NCBI GenBank assembly: GCA_025935925.1
Contig: JAICUI010000018.1
Span: forward strand, 1-47,359
Direction: 5' to 3'
Source of the DNA: Chloroflexota bacterium
Lineage (GTDB): Bacteria; Chloroflexota; Limnocylindria; Limnocylindrales; CSP1-4
DNA: 47,359 bases
The notes beneath the pieces were generated by a model. The model was not told the origin of the DNA and searched no databases. It saw only the letters and a program-made list of their open reading frames with translations. This document shows positions 16,780-26,650 of this stretch, in pieces (position 1 is the stretch's first letter; every line of letters begins with the position of its first letter). The translations under genes were made by a program, and so were the position numbers.

Positions 16780-18534
16780 CTAGCGGACGTCCGTCGCCCG
16801 GGCCGCGAGCGCGCGCCGCAGCGCGAAGCCGTTCGTGATCGCGCCCTCCGACGCGGACGAGACGAGCGCGGCGTACTTCGCCATGACGCCGGAGGTGTAA
16901 CGCGGGGCCGGCGGCGACCAGCGGGCGCGTCGCTTGGAAAGCGTCGCCTCGTCGACCTCGAGGTTGAGCGCTTTCGCGTCGACGTCGACGGTGATCATGT
17001 CGCCTTCCTCGACGAGCGCGATGGGGCCGCCGACGGCCGCCTCGGGCGCCACGTGGCCGATCATCAGGCCGTGGGTGCCGCCGGAGAACCGGCCGTCGGT
17101 GAGCAGCGCCACCGACTCCCCCAGGCCCTCGCCGACGAGCGCCCCGGTGACGGACAGCATCTCCTGCATCCCGGGCCCGCCGACGGGTCCCTCGTAGCGG
17201 ATGACGACGACGTCGCCTTCCTTGATCTTCCGCTCGCGGACGGCCGCGAAGCACTCGACCTCGCTGTCGAACACGCGCGCCGGCCCGCGGTGATGGCGCC
17301 GCTCGTGGCCCGCGAGCTTGACGACGCACCCCTCGGGGGCGAGCGAGCCGCGGAGGATCGTCAGGCCGCCGAACGGCTTGATCGGCGTCTCGATCGGCTT
17401 GACCACCGGCTGCCCGGGCGTCTCGACCGCGTCGGCCGCGACCTTGGCGATCGTCCGGCCGTCGACCGTCCGCTCGTCGCCGTGAAGCAGCCCGCGCTTC
17501 AGCAGCTCGCGGGCCACGAGGCCCACGCCGCCGGCGTCGTACATGTCCGCGGCGGCGTAGCGGCCGCCGGGCCGCATGTCGGCGATGAGCGGCGTGCGGT
17601 CGGCGACCTCGGTGAACTCGTCCAGGGTCAGTTCGAGGCCGAACTCCGACGCGATCGCCGGCAGGTGGAGCACGGCGTTGGTCGAGCCGCCCGTCGCGGC
17701 CACGGACGCGATCGCGTTCTCGAACGAGCGCTTCGTGACCAGCTGGCGCGGCCGGACGTCGTGGTGGACGAGCGTCATGACGAGCTCGCCGGCGCGCCGC
17801 GCCGCCTCGTCCTTCTTCGGGTCCTCGGCGGGGATCCCGTTCAGGCCGCCCGGGCTGACGCCCAGGAACTCGAGCGCGGTCGCCATCGTGTTGGCGGTGA
17901 ACTGCCCGCCGCAGGCGCCCGCGCCCGGACACGCGCCATTCTCGGCCTCGTACAGCTCGTCGAGCGTGATCTTCCCCGCGCGGTAGGCACCGATCGCCTC
18001 GAACACCGTCACGACGTCGGCCGGCCTGCCCTTGTACGTGCCCGGGTAGATCGTGCCGTTGTAGAGGACGAGCCCGGGGATGTCGAGGCGGCCGAGGGCC
18101 ATGGCGCCGGCGGGGATCGTCTTGTCGCAGCCGACCAGGCACACGATCCCGTCGAACAGGTGCCCGCGCGCGACGAGCTCGATCGAGTCGGCGATCACCT
18201 CGCGGCTGATGAGGCTCGCCTTCATGCCCTCGGAGCCCATCGACACCCCATCGCTGACCGCGACGGTGTTGAACTCCATCGGCGTGCCGCCCGCGGCCCG
18301 GATGCCGTCCTTGACGAACGTCGCGAGCCGCCGCTGGTTGAGGTTGCAGGGCATCGTCTCGATCCACGTCGTCGCGACGCCGATGATCGGCTGCGCGAGG
18401 TCGTCGTCCGTGAACCCCACCGCCTTGAGCATCGCGCGTGCCGCCGCGCGGTCGGGGCCGTCGGTCAGGGCGTGGCTGTGCCGCTTGCCGGGATCCGACG
18501 GGCGCGAGTAGGGCAGCGGACGGTCGGGGGCCAT
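16780..18534 (-). CDS. ilvD: Dihydroxy-acid dehydratase
   Basis: A 584-residue iron-sulfur enzyme that dehydrates 2,3-dihydroxy acids in the valine, leucine and isoleucine pathway. Cluster cysteines are visible in [24 protein letters not shown] and [17 protein letters not shown]; the C-terminal block [19 protein letters not shown] is standard. The ATG at 18534 is chosen because it opens [20 protein letters not shown] and all conserved sequence follows. It is the third step needed after IlvBN and IlvC, which are encoded 8-12 kb away on the other strand. The LLM gene follows two bases downstream. Confidence 0.96.
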   Translation of the reverse strand: MAPDRPLPYSRPSDPGKRHSHALTDGPDRAAARAMLKAVGFTDDDLAQPIIGVATTWIETMPCNLNQRRLATFVKDGIRAAGGTPMEFNTVAVSDGVSMGSEGMKASLISREVIADSIELVARGHLFDGIVCLVGCDKTIPAGAMALGRLDIPGLVLYNGTIYPGTYKGRPADVVTVFEAIGAYRAGKITLDELYEAENGACPGAGACGGQFTANTMATALEFLGVSPGGLNGIPAEDPKKDEAARRAGELVMTLVHHDVRPRQLVTKRSFENAIASVAATGGSTNAVLHLPAIASEFGLELTLDEFTEVADRTPLIADMRPGGRYAAADMYDAGGVGLVARELLKRGLLHGDERTVDGRTIAKVAADAVETPGQPVVKPIETPIKPFGGLTILRGSLAPEGCVVKLAGHERRHHRGPARVFDSEVECFAAVRERKIKEGDVVVIRYEGPVGGPGMQEMLSVTGALVGEGLGESVALLTDGRFSGGTHGLMIGHVAPEAAVGGPIALVEEGDMITVDVDAKALNLEVDEATLSKRRARWSPPAPRYTSGVMAKYAALVSSASEGAITNGFALRRALAARATDVR

Positions 18535-18587
18535 GGGGACCTCGGGGTGACGGCGTGTTCGGTGGATCCAGTATCGCCCGGCTGCCG

Positions 18588-20189
18588 TCAGGCGGACATG
18601 GCCGCCCCGCGCCCGAGCCGCTCGTCCACGACCGCCCACGCCTCGGTCAGGCTCTCGTCCTGGCCGGTCACGACGGCGAGGAAGGTGGGGCACTCGATCG
18701 ACCAGCCGTCGATCGGCACGGCGGCCTCGACGGTCGCCGTTCGGGGCGATGAGCGGAGGAGGCCGATCTCGCCGGCCCCGTCGCCGGGTCCCAGCGTGTT
18801 GACGGCGCGTCCGCCGGCGCTCACGTCCGCCCGGCCGGTGCCGATGATCACGTACTCGTGGCCCCACTCGCCCTCGGTCATCAGGTGCTGGCCAGGGTCG
18901 TAGTGGACGGGCTCCATGCCGGCGGCGAGGCGCTCGAGCGCGGCCAGGGGCAGCGGGCGGAAGAGCGAGATCTGCCGCAGGATCGCGGCGCGCTCAGTGA
19001 ACGCGAGCGCCGCCGTGTCGAGGCCGCGGGCGGCGCGCCAGCTGAGGAGCGCCGCGACCGGCAGCACCAGGCCCGTGATCACCAGCGCCCAGTGGATCCC
19101 GACGCTGTCGACGAGCACCGAGCCCGCGATGCCGCCCAGGCTGATGAAGACGCCGATGCCGACCTCGAACACCGAGAACACGGTCATCCGCGAACGGTTG
19201 GGGATGCCCCGCTGGAGGAGGGTGTACGCCGCGACGTCGATGAGGGCGTTGCCGATGCCGACGACGCCCAGCGCCAGCAGGGCGACCGCGGGCACGGGCA
19301 CGATGCCGATGATCACGATCGGCAGGCCCCACATGCACAGCGCCGCGAAGTGGAGGGGCGCGAGCCCGCGTCGGGCGCCGGCGGCCAGCGCGACGAACGC
19401 GCCGACGAGACCGCCGAGGCCGATGGCCGCGCCCAGCAGGCCGACGCCAGCGTCCCCGGTCCCCAGGACCTCCACGCTCAGGATCGCGAGGTAGGTGGTC
19501 AGTGCGCCGCGGACCGCCACCTGGGCCCACAGCGATCCGGTCACCGTGAACGCCTGGCGGTGGGCCCACAGGACGCGCAGGCCGTCACGGATCGGGATGC
19601 CGCGCGGGCGCTCGGTCTGCGTCGGGCGAGCCGCATCGGCGACCTGCACGCGGAGGATGGCGACGGCCGCGATCAGGAACACGGCGGCGGCGATCCCGGC
19701 GGCGGGCGCGGGACCGGAGCGCGCGATCGCCAGCCCCGCGACGAGCGGGCCGACGAAGGTCCCCGCGGCCTCACCCAGGGCGTTCGCGACGTTCGACGAC
19801 ACGAGCTCGTCGGGCGTTCGCGCGACGGCCGGCAGGATCGCCATCATCGTGGGCCGCACGAGCGCCGAGACGCCCGCCTCGAGGGCGACGCCCACGAACA
19901 CGAGCGGGGTGATGCCGACCGTGATCGCCGCGACGATGAGCGCACAGGCGAACACGCGCGCGATGTTGACGGCGAACAGGAGGCGCTCGGGGCGAGCGAA
20001 GCGTCCCGGATCGACGAGCACGTTCATCGCCATGCCCGGCGCCATGCGGATCAGCGGCACGAGCCCGACGAGCACTGGACCACCGGCGTCGTACGCGACC
20101 AGCAGCGCGACGACGAGGATGGCCCAGTCCGCTCCGATCCCCAGGGTCCACGCGAGCTCGAGGTTGCGGATCGCGCGGCTCCGCAGCAC
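18588..20189 (-). CDS. MFS transporter with C-terminal cyclic-nucleotide-binding domain
   Basis: About 533 residues: hydrophobic MFS region to about residue 400, then a soluble cNMP-binding domain. The latter contains [20 protein letters not shown] and a phosphate-binding cassette [18 protein letters not shown] that keeps the Glu and Arg used to hold cyclic nucleotides, so ligand binding is plausible. The start is unclear: no ATG is available; I take GTG 20189 ([17 protein letters not shown]), without a strong ribosome-binding site. Same architecture as the truncated gene at 1-1517, although the sequences differ a good deal. It lies just downstream of the DUF885 gene on the same strand. A second-messenger-gated exporter is the attractive reading; substrate unknown. 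Confidence 0.88.
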   Translation of the reverse strand: MLRSRAIRNLELAWTLGIGADWAILVVALLVAYDAGGPVLVGLVPLIRMAPGMAMNVLVDPGRFARPERLLFAVNIARVFACALIVAAITVGITPLVFVGVALEAGVSALVRPTMMAILPAVARTPDELVSSNVANALGEAAGTFVGPLVAGLAIARSGPAPAAGIAAAVFLIAAVAILRVQVADAARPTQTERPRGIPIRDGLRVLWAHRQAFTVTGSLWAQVAVRGALTTYLAILSVEVLGTGDAGVGLLGAAIGLGGLVGAFVALAAGARRGLAPLHFAALCMWGLPIVIIGIVPVPAVALLALGVVGIGNALIDVAAYTLLQRGIPNRSRMTVFSVFEVGIGVFISLGGIAGSVLVDSVGIHWALVITGLVLPVAALLSWRAARGLDTAALAFTERAAILRQISLFRPLPLAALERLAAGMEPVHYDPGQHLMTEGEWGHEYVIIGTGRADVSAGGRAVNTLGPGDGAGEIGLLRSSPRTATVEAAVPIDGWSIECPTFLAVVTGQDESLTEAWAVVDERLGRGAAMSA

Positions 20190-20242
20190 GGCGCCCAGCG
20201 TGCGTGCGGCGTCCGCGAGCGGCGAGCCTCTCCCCGCGTCGT

Positions 20243-21961
20243 TCAGGTGGTCGTCGCTCCCGCGCTCGCGACCCAGGCTTCCACGACCGAGCGCAGCGTC
20301 GGCAGGGCGAGTGCCCCGTTGCCCAGGACCGCGTCGTGGAAGGCCCGGACGTCGAACGCCCTCCCGAGCGTCGCCCGCGCCTCGTCGCGCAGCCGGAGGA
20401 TCTCCAGCTGGCCGACCTTGTAGGCGAGCGCCTGGCCCGGCCACGAGATGTAGCGGTCGACCTCGTTGTCGATGTTGTTGGGCGCGAGCGCGGTGTGCTC
20501 GAGCATGAACGACACGGCGCGGTCCCGGGTCCAGCCGAGCGCGTGCATCCCGGTGTCGACGACGAGCCGCGACGCGCGCCACGCGTCGAACGACAGGACG
20601 CCGATCCGGTCGAGGTCGGTCGCGTAGAGGTTCATCTCGTCCGCGAGGCGCTCGGTGTACAGGCCCCAGCCCTCGACGAACGCCGTCGTGCCGAGATTCC
20701 GCCGGAAGCTCGGGAGGCCGTCGAGCTCCTGCCCGATCGCGATCTGCAGGTGGTGCCCGGGCACCGACTCGTGGAAGGCGAGGACCGCCGCCTCGTAGCG
20801 CGGCCGCGTGTCGGGCGCCGACGTGTTGACGTAGTACTGGCCCGGCCGGGAGCCGTCCATCGCGGGCTGCCGGTAGTAGGCGATCGTCGAATGCTCCGCC
20901 TCGTGCTGCGCCATCCGCTCGACGACGCACGGCGCCTTCGGCAGCCGGCCGAACCACCCCGGGACCGCGTCGTTGGCCCGGGCGAGCGCGTCGACGGCGA
21001 AGTCGTAGACCTCGTCCTCGGTGCCGAAGCGGAGGGCCGGGTCGTCGCGCAGCCTCGCGATTCCGTCCGCGAGCGTGCGCGTCCCGAGGGCGCGCCTCGT
21101 GAGCGCCAGCAGCTCGCCGTCGATCCGGTCGATCTCGGCGAGGCCGAGCGCATGGACGTCGGCGGGCTCGAGGTCGAGCGACGTATGGAGGCGGATCGCC
21201 GCGCGGTAGGCCGCGTCGCCGCCGGGGAGATGGCCGATGCCCGGTCGGTCGGCCGGCCGTGCGTTGGGCAGGACCTGGCCGACGAGCGTGTCACGGAGCG
21301 CCAAGAAGGCCGGTCGAACGTCGCCGGCAACGGCCGTCCGCAGGCCCGCGGCGAACCGCTCCCGGTCGGCGGCCGACCAGCCGTCGGCCTCGTCGAGTGC
21401 CTGGAGCGGCGCGAGGAGCGGCCACTGCTCGTCCGGCACCGCGAGGACGCCGTCGAGGATGTCGACGACGCGCGCCACGGGTGCGTCGCACGCGACGAGC
21501 CCCTCCGCGAGGCTCTCGCGGAGGTTCGCGGCGTAGGCGCGCGCGGCGCCCGCCATCGCGTGCCAGCGCGCGACCATCGCGTCGCCGTCCGCGGGCGAGC
21601 GGAGCGCCTGGTAGGAGGGGACGTTGAGGTAGCCCGTCGGGATGCCCTCGGACGGGTCGACGCTCCAGCGGTGCATGCCCGTGTCGATCGCCGCGAGCTC
21701 GTTCCGAATCGTCTCGCCCAGCTCCGACGCGGTGATCCGCGACTCGCCCTCAAGCGGCTCGCCCAGGGCTTCGAGTCGGTCGAGCAGTGCGGCAAGCCGG
21801 GCGCGGCCGGCGGCGACGTCCTGGTCGGCGACGGGTCCGACGGATGCATCGAACCGATGGTCGCCGAGGGACGTGGCAAACAGCGGGTTCAGCTCCATCG
21901 CCGTATCCCAGAAGTCGGCAGCGAGCTGGTCCAGGGCGTCGGGATCGGTCGTCGGCGTCAC
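20243..21961 (-). CDS. DUF885 family protein, probable zinc metallopeptidase
   Basis: A 572-residue protein starting at GTG 21961 (VTPTTDPDALDQLAADFWDT). The signature FHESVPGHHLQIAIG is the DUF885 version of an HExxx(G)H zinc-binding site, followed by FVEGWGLYTERLADEM, whose Glu would be the third ligand. Members are often lipoproteins, but no signal peptide or lipobox is present here, so it is probably cytoplasmic. The next gene on the strand is the MFS-cNMP fusion, 53 bases on. Peptide or amide hydrolysis is inferred from the family motif. Confidence 0.9.
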   Translation of the reverse strand: MTPTTDPDALDQLAADFWDTAMELNPLFATSLGDHRFDASVGPVADQDVAAGRARLAALLDRLEALGEPLEGESRITASELGETIRNELAAIDTGMHRWSVDPSEGIPTGYLNVPSYQALRSPADGDAMVARWHAMAGAARAYAANLRESLAEGLVACDAPVARVVDILDGVLAVPDEQWPLLAPLQALDEADGWSAADRERFAAGLRTAVAGDVRPAFLALRDTLVGQVLPNARPADRPGIGHLPGGDAAYRAAIRLHTSLDLEPADVHALGLAEIDRIDGELLALTRRALGTRTLADGIARLRDDPALRFGTEDEVYDFAVDALARANDAVPGWFGRLPKAPCVVERMAQHEAEHSTIAYYRQPAMDGSRPGQYYVNTSAPDTRPRYEAAVLAFHESVPGHHLQIAIGQELDGLPSFRRNLGTTAFVEGWGLYTERLADEMNLYATDLDRIGVLSFDAWRASRLVVDTGMHALGWTRDRAVSFMLEHTALAPNNIDNEVDRYISWPGQALAYKVGQLEILRLRDEARATLGRAFDVRAFHDAVLGNGALALPTLRSVVEAWVASAGATTT

Positions 21962-21985
21962 CCGGCGAATGCTAGCGGCCGGGCG

Positions 21986-23161
21986 TCACCGGATGCACCG
22001 GCCGAGGTCCACGCCGCCGCGGCTGCCGATGGCCGGTGCGATCCTTTCCGCGACCGCGCCCGGCGTGAGCGCGTAGCCGACCTCCGGGTCCGTCCTCGAC
22101 TCCGCGAACACGAGGCCGCCCACCGTCCCGTCCTGGAGGATCAGCGGGCCGCCCGAGTCGCCGGGCTCGACCTCCGCCCGCAGCTCGAGGATGTCGCGCG
22201 TGATGCGGTCCTCGCCGTAGATGTCGCGGCCGGTCGCCGGGTACGACCCCGCTACCGCGGCGGGCAGCACCTGGAGCGGGCCGCCGCCGGTATAGCCGAG
22301 CGCTGCGCCGACGGTCCCGCGCTCGGGCTTGCTGCCCGCGAAGCGCAGGACCGGGCCCTGGAGGCTCGGGACGCTGAGGACCGCGAGGTCGACCGTCGGG
22401 TCGAACAGGACCGCCTGGGCGTCGCGTGCGTCCGCGCCGGCGCCGACCCGGATCGTGGAAGCACCGGCCACGACGTGCGCATTCGTGACGAGGTAGCCGG
22501 GCGCGACGAGGAACGCGGTGCCGTTGACCTGCGTGTCGCAGGCCCGGGTCGTCACGCGGAACGTCGCCGGGATCGCGTCGCGCGCGATGCGCTGCGCCTG
22601 CGGGTCGGTCGGCGTGTCGACGGGCGCCTGGGGGATCGGCTCGAGGCCGACGAAGACGTCCGGGAGGCCGGAGTCGTCGAGGACGACGGCAATCTGCTGG
22701 ATCACCTCGGTCGGCGGCGGGAGGTAGCTGTCCACCGTGCGGACGGCCGTGGACTGTGACGCCGCCTGCGCGAGCCTGGGGAACGGGCCGACCGCGAGCA
22801 GCCCGCCCGCGAGCCACACGATCAGCACGGCCTGCGCGGCGCCGAGCACCGCGCCCGCCACGCGGTCCATGCCCGACAGCACGCCCGTCCCGAGGCGCTC
22901 GGCGAGGACGCGGCCGAGCGCCGAGCCGATCGTCTCGCCGACGAGGACGGCGGCGAGCAGCGCGCCGATCACGAGGATCGCGCGGAGCAGCGGCTCGAGG
23001 TCGCCGGTGAGGCTCACGAGCCATGGTGCGAGGTTGAGCGTCACCAGGAGGCCGATCACCGCCCCACCGATCCCGCCGATCTGCGGGAGCGCCCCCGTGC
23101 GCATCCCCGCGAGCACCGCCAGGACGAGCACGACCAGGGCGAGCGCATCGAACGGGTTCAC
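21986..23161 (-). CDS. MarP-like membrane serine protease (CvpA domain plus trypsin-like domain)
   Basis: A 391-residue protein starting at GTG 23161. Residues 1-130 hold four hydrophobic segments in a CvpA/colicin V production-type membrane domain; residues about 195-390 are a chymotrypsin-fold protease with His229 (VTNAHVV), Asp258 (TVDLAVL) and Ser336 (EPGDSGGPL). Cys208 (TRACDTQV) and Cys389 (GRCIR) are placed as in Mycobacterium tuberculosis MarP (Rv3671c), where such a pair forms a disulfide, pointing to an extracytoplasmic oxidising location. MarP is known for acid and oxidative stress resistance through cell-wall targets. It lies between DUF885 and leuD on the same strand, with 24- and 52-base gaps. 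Confidence 0.92.
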   Translation of the reverse strand: MNPFDALALVVLVLAVLAGMRTGALPQIGGIGGAVIGLLVTLNLAPWLVSLTGDLEPLLRAILVIGALLAAVLVGETIGSALGRVLAERLGTGVLSGMDRVAGAVLGAAQAVLIVWLAGGLLAVGPFPRLAQAASQSTAVRTVDSYLPPPTEVIQQIAVVLDDSGLPDVFVGLEPIPQAPVDTPTDPQAQRIARDAIPATFRVTTRACDTQVNGTAFLVAPGYLVTNAHVVAGASTIRVGAGADARDAQAVLFDPTVDLAVLSVPSLQGPVLRFAGSKPERGTVGAALGYTGGGPLQVLPAAVAGSYPATGRDIYGEDRITRDILELRAEVEPGDSGGPLILQDGTVGGLVFAESRTDPEVGYALTPGAVAERIAPAIGSRGGVDLGRCIR

Positions 23162-23213
23162 GCCGGGAGTATCGAGGAGGTGCGCGCGGGCTGCCGCGGA
23201 GTGCGCCGGCGGT

Positions 23214-23852
23214 CTAGGCCTCGACGGCGAGCGGCGTCCCGATCCGGGTGTCGACGCGCGGCGGGTGCGCAGCCTCCCACGCCGCGATGTCCGGCGCCTT
23301 GCCGAGGACGTAGCCGATCTCGTCGGTGCCCGCCATCAGCATCATCTTGCTGAACGGATCGATGTCGAAGTCGATCGTGCTGCCGTCCGGCAGGAGGATG
23401 CCCTGCTCGGCGAGGTCCACACGGAGCTCGGCGTCGGGGTCGTGCTCGAGAAGATCGAACAGGCGCCGATGCGTGTCCGGGTCGACGACGATCGGCAGCA
23501 CCCCGTTCTTGAGCGAGTTGTTGCGGAAGATGTCGGCGAACGAGGTCGACAGGATGGCCTCGATCCCCCACGCGCGGAGCGCCCACGGCGCGTGCTCGCG
23601 TGAGCTGCCCGTTCCGAAGTTGTCGCCGACGAGGAGGATCCTGCGGCCCTGGGCCGCGGGGGTGTCGAGGATGAAGCGGGGCTCCTTGAGCGAGCCGTCC
23701 TCCTCGAACCGCCAGTCGCGGAACAGGGCGTCGGCGAGGCCCTCCTTGTCCGTGACCTTGAGGTAGCGCGCGGGCACGACCTGGTCGGTGTCGACGTTCT
23801 CGGCCGGCAGCGGGATCACCTTGCTCGAGAATGCACGGAACGCCTCCGGCAT
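23214..23852 (-). CDS. leuD: 3-isopropylmalate dehydratase small subunit
   Basis: A 212-residue swivel-domain subunit that pairs with LeuC to isomerise 2- to 3-isopropylmalate. Typical blocks are VIPLPAENVDTDQVVPARYL at the N-terminus, ILLVGDNFGTGSSREHAPWA in the middle and ILSTSFADIFRNNSLKNG. The ATG at 23852 follows the leuC stop by three bases, so the pair is one transcript. With CimA in the same region, LeuCD probably also isomerises citramalate for isoleucine synthesis. Confidence 0.96.
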   Translation of the reverse strand: MPEAFRAFSSKVIPLPAENVDTDQVVPARYLKVTDKEGLADALFRDWRFEEDGSLKEPRFILDTPAAQGRRILLVGDNFGTGSSREHAPWALRAWGIEAILSTSFADIFRNNSLKNGVLPIVVDPDTHRRLFDLLEHDPDAELRVDLAEQGILLPDGSTIDFDIDPFSKMMLMAGTDEIGYVLGKAPDIAAWEAAHPPRVDTRIGTPLAVEA

Positions 23853-23855
23853 CGG

Positions 23856-25334
23856 TCAGTACCCCCCGCCGACGGTCACGAGGCGCTCGACGCCCGGCAG
23901 CGTTCGCGGGTCCGTCACCCGGCCCTCGATCGCCGACGCCGCGGCCGTGAGCGGGCTCGCGAGGAACGTCCGGCCGCCCTTGCCCTGGCGCCCTTCGAAG
24001 TTGCGGTTGCTCGTGCTCACGGCGTACTGGCCGGGGCTCAGCTGATCGCCGTTCATCGCGATGCACATCGAGCAGCCGGCCTCACGCCATTCCGCGCCCG
24101 CCGCCCGGAAGACCTCGTGCAGGCCTTCGCGCTCCGCCTGCGCCTTCACCTGCTGCGAGCCCGGCACGATCATCACGCGGGTGCCGGCATTGACGTGGCG
24201 GTCCTTCAGGACGCTCGCCGCCAGCCGCAGGTCGCTGATCCGGCTGTTCGTGCAGCTGCCGATGAACACGACGTCGACCGGGTGCCCCGCGATCGGCACG
24301 CCGGGCTCGAGCCCCATGTACTCGAGCGCACGCTCCAGGCCGCGGCGGGCGCCGGCGTCGTCCGCGTCCTCGGGACGGGGAACGCGCGCCGTGACGGGGA
24401 TGCCCATGCCGGGGTTGTTGCCGTAGGTGACCATGGGCTCGAGCGCGTCGGCGTCGATGACGATGGACCGGTCGAAGGCGGCGCCGTCGTCGGTGGGGAG
24501 CTCGCGCCAGCGGGCGACGGCCTCGTCCCAGGCGGCGCCCTGCGGGGCATGGCGCCGGCCGTGGACGTACTCGAACGTCGTGTCGTCGGGGGCGACGAGG
24601 CCCGCGCGGGCGCCGCCCTCGATGCTCATGTTGCAGATCGTCATCCGCTGCTCCATGTTGAGCGCGCGGATCGCCTCGCCCCGGTACTCGAACACGTGCC
24701 CGGTACCGCCGCCGATCCCGATCCTCGCAATCAGCGCGAGGATGATGTCCTTCGCGCTCACCCCGGCGCTGAGCCGGCCGTCGACGCGGACCTCGTAGGT
24801 TCTCGGCCGTCGCTGGAGGAGCGTCTGGGTCGCGAGGACCATCTCGACCTCGCTCGTCCCGATCCCGAACGCGAGCGCCCCGAACGCGCCGTGCGTCGCG
24901 GTGTGCGAGTCGCCGCACACGATCGTCATCCCCGGTTGCGTGAGCCCGAGCTCCGGGCCGATGACGTGGACGATGCCCTGGGTGTCGCTGCCGAAGGCAT
25001 GGATCGGGATGCCGAAGTCGCGGCAGTTCGTCTCGAGCTGCTCGATCTGTGCCACGGCCTGGTTGTCGACCATGGGGAGGCTGCGGATCCCGCGGCGCTG
25101 CGGTGGCGCGTCGTGGTCCCAGGGCGTGGTCGGCGTCGAGTGATCGGCCGTCGCGACGGTCTTGTCCGGGCGACGCACGGCGAGGCCGCGGTTCCGCAGC
25201 CCCGTGAACGCCTGGGGCGACGTCACCTCGTGGACGAGATGGAGGTCGACGGCGAGGACCGCAGGCGCGCCCGGATCCTCGGTGACGACATGCTCGTCCC
25301 AGATCTTGTCGACGAGGGTGCGCGGCTGGCTCAT
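23856..25334 (-). CDS. leuC: 3-isopropylmalate dehydratase large subunit
   Basis: A 492-residue aconitase-family protein holding the 4Fe-4S cluster. It starts [17 protein letters not shown] at ATG 25334. Cluster ligands lie in [15 protein letters not shown] and [14 protein letters not shown]; substrate blocks [19 protein letters not shown] and [15 protein letters not shown] are intact. It is slightly longer than the usual 465-470 residues, with an insert in the middle around [19 protein letters not shown]. It lies 50 bases downstream of an XRE-type regulator gene on the same strand, so an XRE-leuC-leuD transcript is possible. Confidence 0.96.
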   Translation of the reverse strand: MSQPRTLVDKIWDEHVVTEDPGAPAVLAVDLHLVHEVTSPQAFTGLRNRGLAVRRPDKTVATADHSTPTTPWDHDAPPQRRGIRSLPMVDNQAVAQIEQLETNCRDFGIPIHAFGSDTQGIVHVIGPELGLTQPGMTIVCGDSHTATHGAFGALAFGIGTSEVEMVLATQTLLQRRPRTYEVRVDGRLSAGVSAKDIILALIARIGIGGGTGHVFEYRGEAIRALNMEQRMTICNMSIEGGARAGLVAPDDTTFEYVHGRRHAPQGAAWDEAVARWRELPTDDGAAFDRSIVIDADALEPMVTYGNNPGMGIPVTARVPRPEDADDAGARRGLERALEYMGLEPGVPIAGHPVDVVFIGSCTNSRISDLRLAASVLKDRHVNAGTRVMIVPGSQQVKAQAEREGLHEVFRAAGAEWREAGCSMCIAMNGDQLSPGQYAVSTSNRNFEGRQGKGGRTFLASPLTAAASAIEGRVTDPRTLPGVERLVTVGGGY

Positions 25335-25384
25335 GACGCGATCGGCTCTGCTGCGTGGCGGGGCGGTCAAGGGTAGCAGCCGCT

Positions 25385-26113
25385 TCAGCGCGAGCCGGCA
25401 AGCCGCGTCGCGCCGCCGGAGATCACCGCCCAGACCATCGCGGGCCCCGGCCATGGTCCGGATCCCGCAAGCGCCGCGAGCGCGTCGTCCGGATGGGCCG
25501 GGTACGCCGCGAGAAGCTGCCGCTGCATCGCCGTCGCGACCGCCCGGGTGGCGCGAGTTCGCCGGACGACCAGCAGCCGCGAGACGAGCGGCGCTTCGCC
25601 GAGCTGCGACCAGCCTTCCCAGCTCGGCAGCGCTGCCGCCTTCTCGGCTGCCCACCGCAGCTGCTGCTCCAGTCGCCGCAGCTCGGACTCGATCTCCGTC
25701 GCGAGCGCGACCCGGCCCCGGGCGTCGTACAGCAGGACATCGATCCAGCCACGCGACGGTCGGCGAACCGCGACCTCGGTGAACGGCTGCCAGCGGGGGT
25801 GCGCGGCCTCGAGCAGCGTCTCGAGGATGCGGGCCTGATGTCGGTCGCGCAGGGCGGGTCCGGTGTTCGGGTACAGCCGGGTGCTGAGATCGGCGCCCAG
25901 AGCCGTGGCCAGGCGCTGGTACGCCTCGAGCGACGCCCGATCCGTTCCGTTCTCGATCCGATCGAGGTGGCGGCGGTCCACGCCCGCTGCACGAGCGAGC
26001 GCCGACCGCGTGACGCCCGCATCCTCCCGGAGCCGGATCAGGTCGCCAACCAGGGACGCGTGGCGGCGGCGCATCGCACGGGCGATCGCGGCATCGAAAC
26101 GGTCGGTCGACAT
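25385..26113 (-). CDS. XRE-type helix-turn-helix protein with a C-terminal domain of unknown function
   Basis: A 242-residue protein. Residues about 18-75 form an XRE/Cro [23 protein letters not shown], then [20 protein letters not shown], then [17 protein letters not shown]. The C-terminal part includes [20 protein letters not shown] and [20 protein letters not shown], which weakly recalls a nuclease-like D...E-x-E arrangement but is not enough to call an endonuclease. The ATG at 26113 is the first sensible start; the frame remains open upstream through repeat-bearing sequence. It sits between leuC and the divergent ilvB operon, so a role in controlling either is possible but unproven. Confidence 0.78.
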   Translation of the reverse strand: MSTDRFDAAIARAMRRRHASLVGDLIRLREDAGVTRSALARAAGVDRRHLDRIENGTDRASLEAYQRLATALGADLSTRLYPNTGPALRDRHQARILETLLEAAHPRWQPFTEVAVRRPSRGWIDVLLYDARGRVALATEIESELRRLEQQLRWAAEKAAALPSWEGWSQLGEAPLVSRLLVVRRTRATRAVATAMQRQLLAAYPAHPDDALAALAGSGPWPGPAMVWAVISGGATRLAGSR

Positions 26114-26285
26114 GGCGACATTCAACGCTTCGTCGCTTATCTGCGAGTTGCCGGTGGTGCTCCACCCGGATCGCGACGGAACGCTGCGTCGCCGGCCGGC
26201 ATCGTCGACGAGCCCTCGGGTGACCACGCGCAGCCGCTCCGCGAGGGTGCGCCGCACCCCGATCCGCGGCGTCGACGTGCCGTCC

Positions 26286-26397
26286 CGGGTGCCGGGCACC
26301 CGATCTCGATGTGTCGGCGGCGTCGTGAGGCCGAATTCGGGGTGCCACGCACCCGCCACGAGAGGTGGAGCGCCGGTTTCGGGGTGCCTGGGACCCG
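26286..26397. repeat. Cluster of three short palindromic repeats (GGGTGCC...GGCACCC type)
   Basis: CGGGTGCCGGGCACCCG at 26286-26302 is a perfect 8+1+8 palindrome. CGGGGTGCCACGCACCCG at 26338-26355 and CGGGGTGCCTGGGACCCG at 26380-26397 are related imperfect palindromes, each preceded by TT and followed by CC, exactly 42 bases apart. They resemble REP-like extragenic elements. They lie between the divergent XRE gene and the ilvB promoter. Confidence 0.7.
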
Positions 26398-26510
26398 CCG
26401 CACCGTGGCGCCGGCCGCCGGGGGCGGCCCACGCAGAACCCTGTCATGTCGCGACTGGGACGTGCAGCGCGGTCGCAACGCCGGTGGGCAGAACGTTGTG
26501 GTCCGGGTGG

Positions 26511-26540
26511 TTGCGCCCTTGCGCGAGCAACGGCTACACT
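26511..26540 (+). promoter_or_regulatory. Candidate promoter of the ilvB operon
   Basis: TTGCGC (26511-26516) and TACACT (26535-26540) are separated by 18 bases, a fair sigma-70-type match in this GC-rich DNA. Transcription would begin near 26547, giving a leader of about 358 bases before ilvB. That leader contains the attenuator, so the position makes sense. Confidence 0.5.
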
Positions 26541-26650
26541 CCGCGGACCCGTCGCCGAACGGGACGAGTTGGAGCCAGGGTCGCTTGGATCTGTTCCAGG
26601 ATCGGAATCGAAGCCGCGTCGCCGTCGTCGTCCGCGCCGATGGCCGCCGC

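Noticed and set aside
18858..20423. A long plus-strand frame of 521 residues
   Set aside because: It is antisense to the MFS-cNMP gene and has the Arg/Asp/His-rich composition typical of GC-rich shadow frames.
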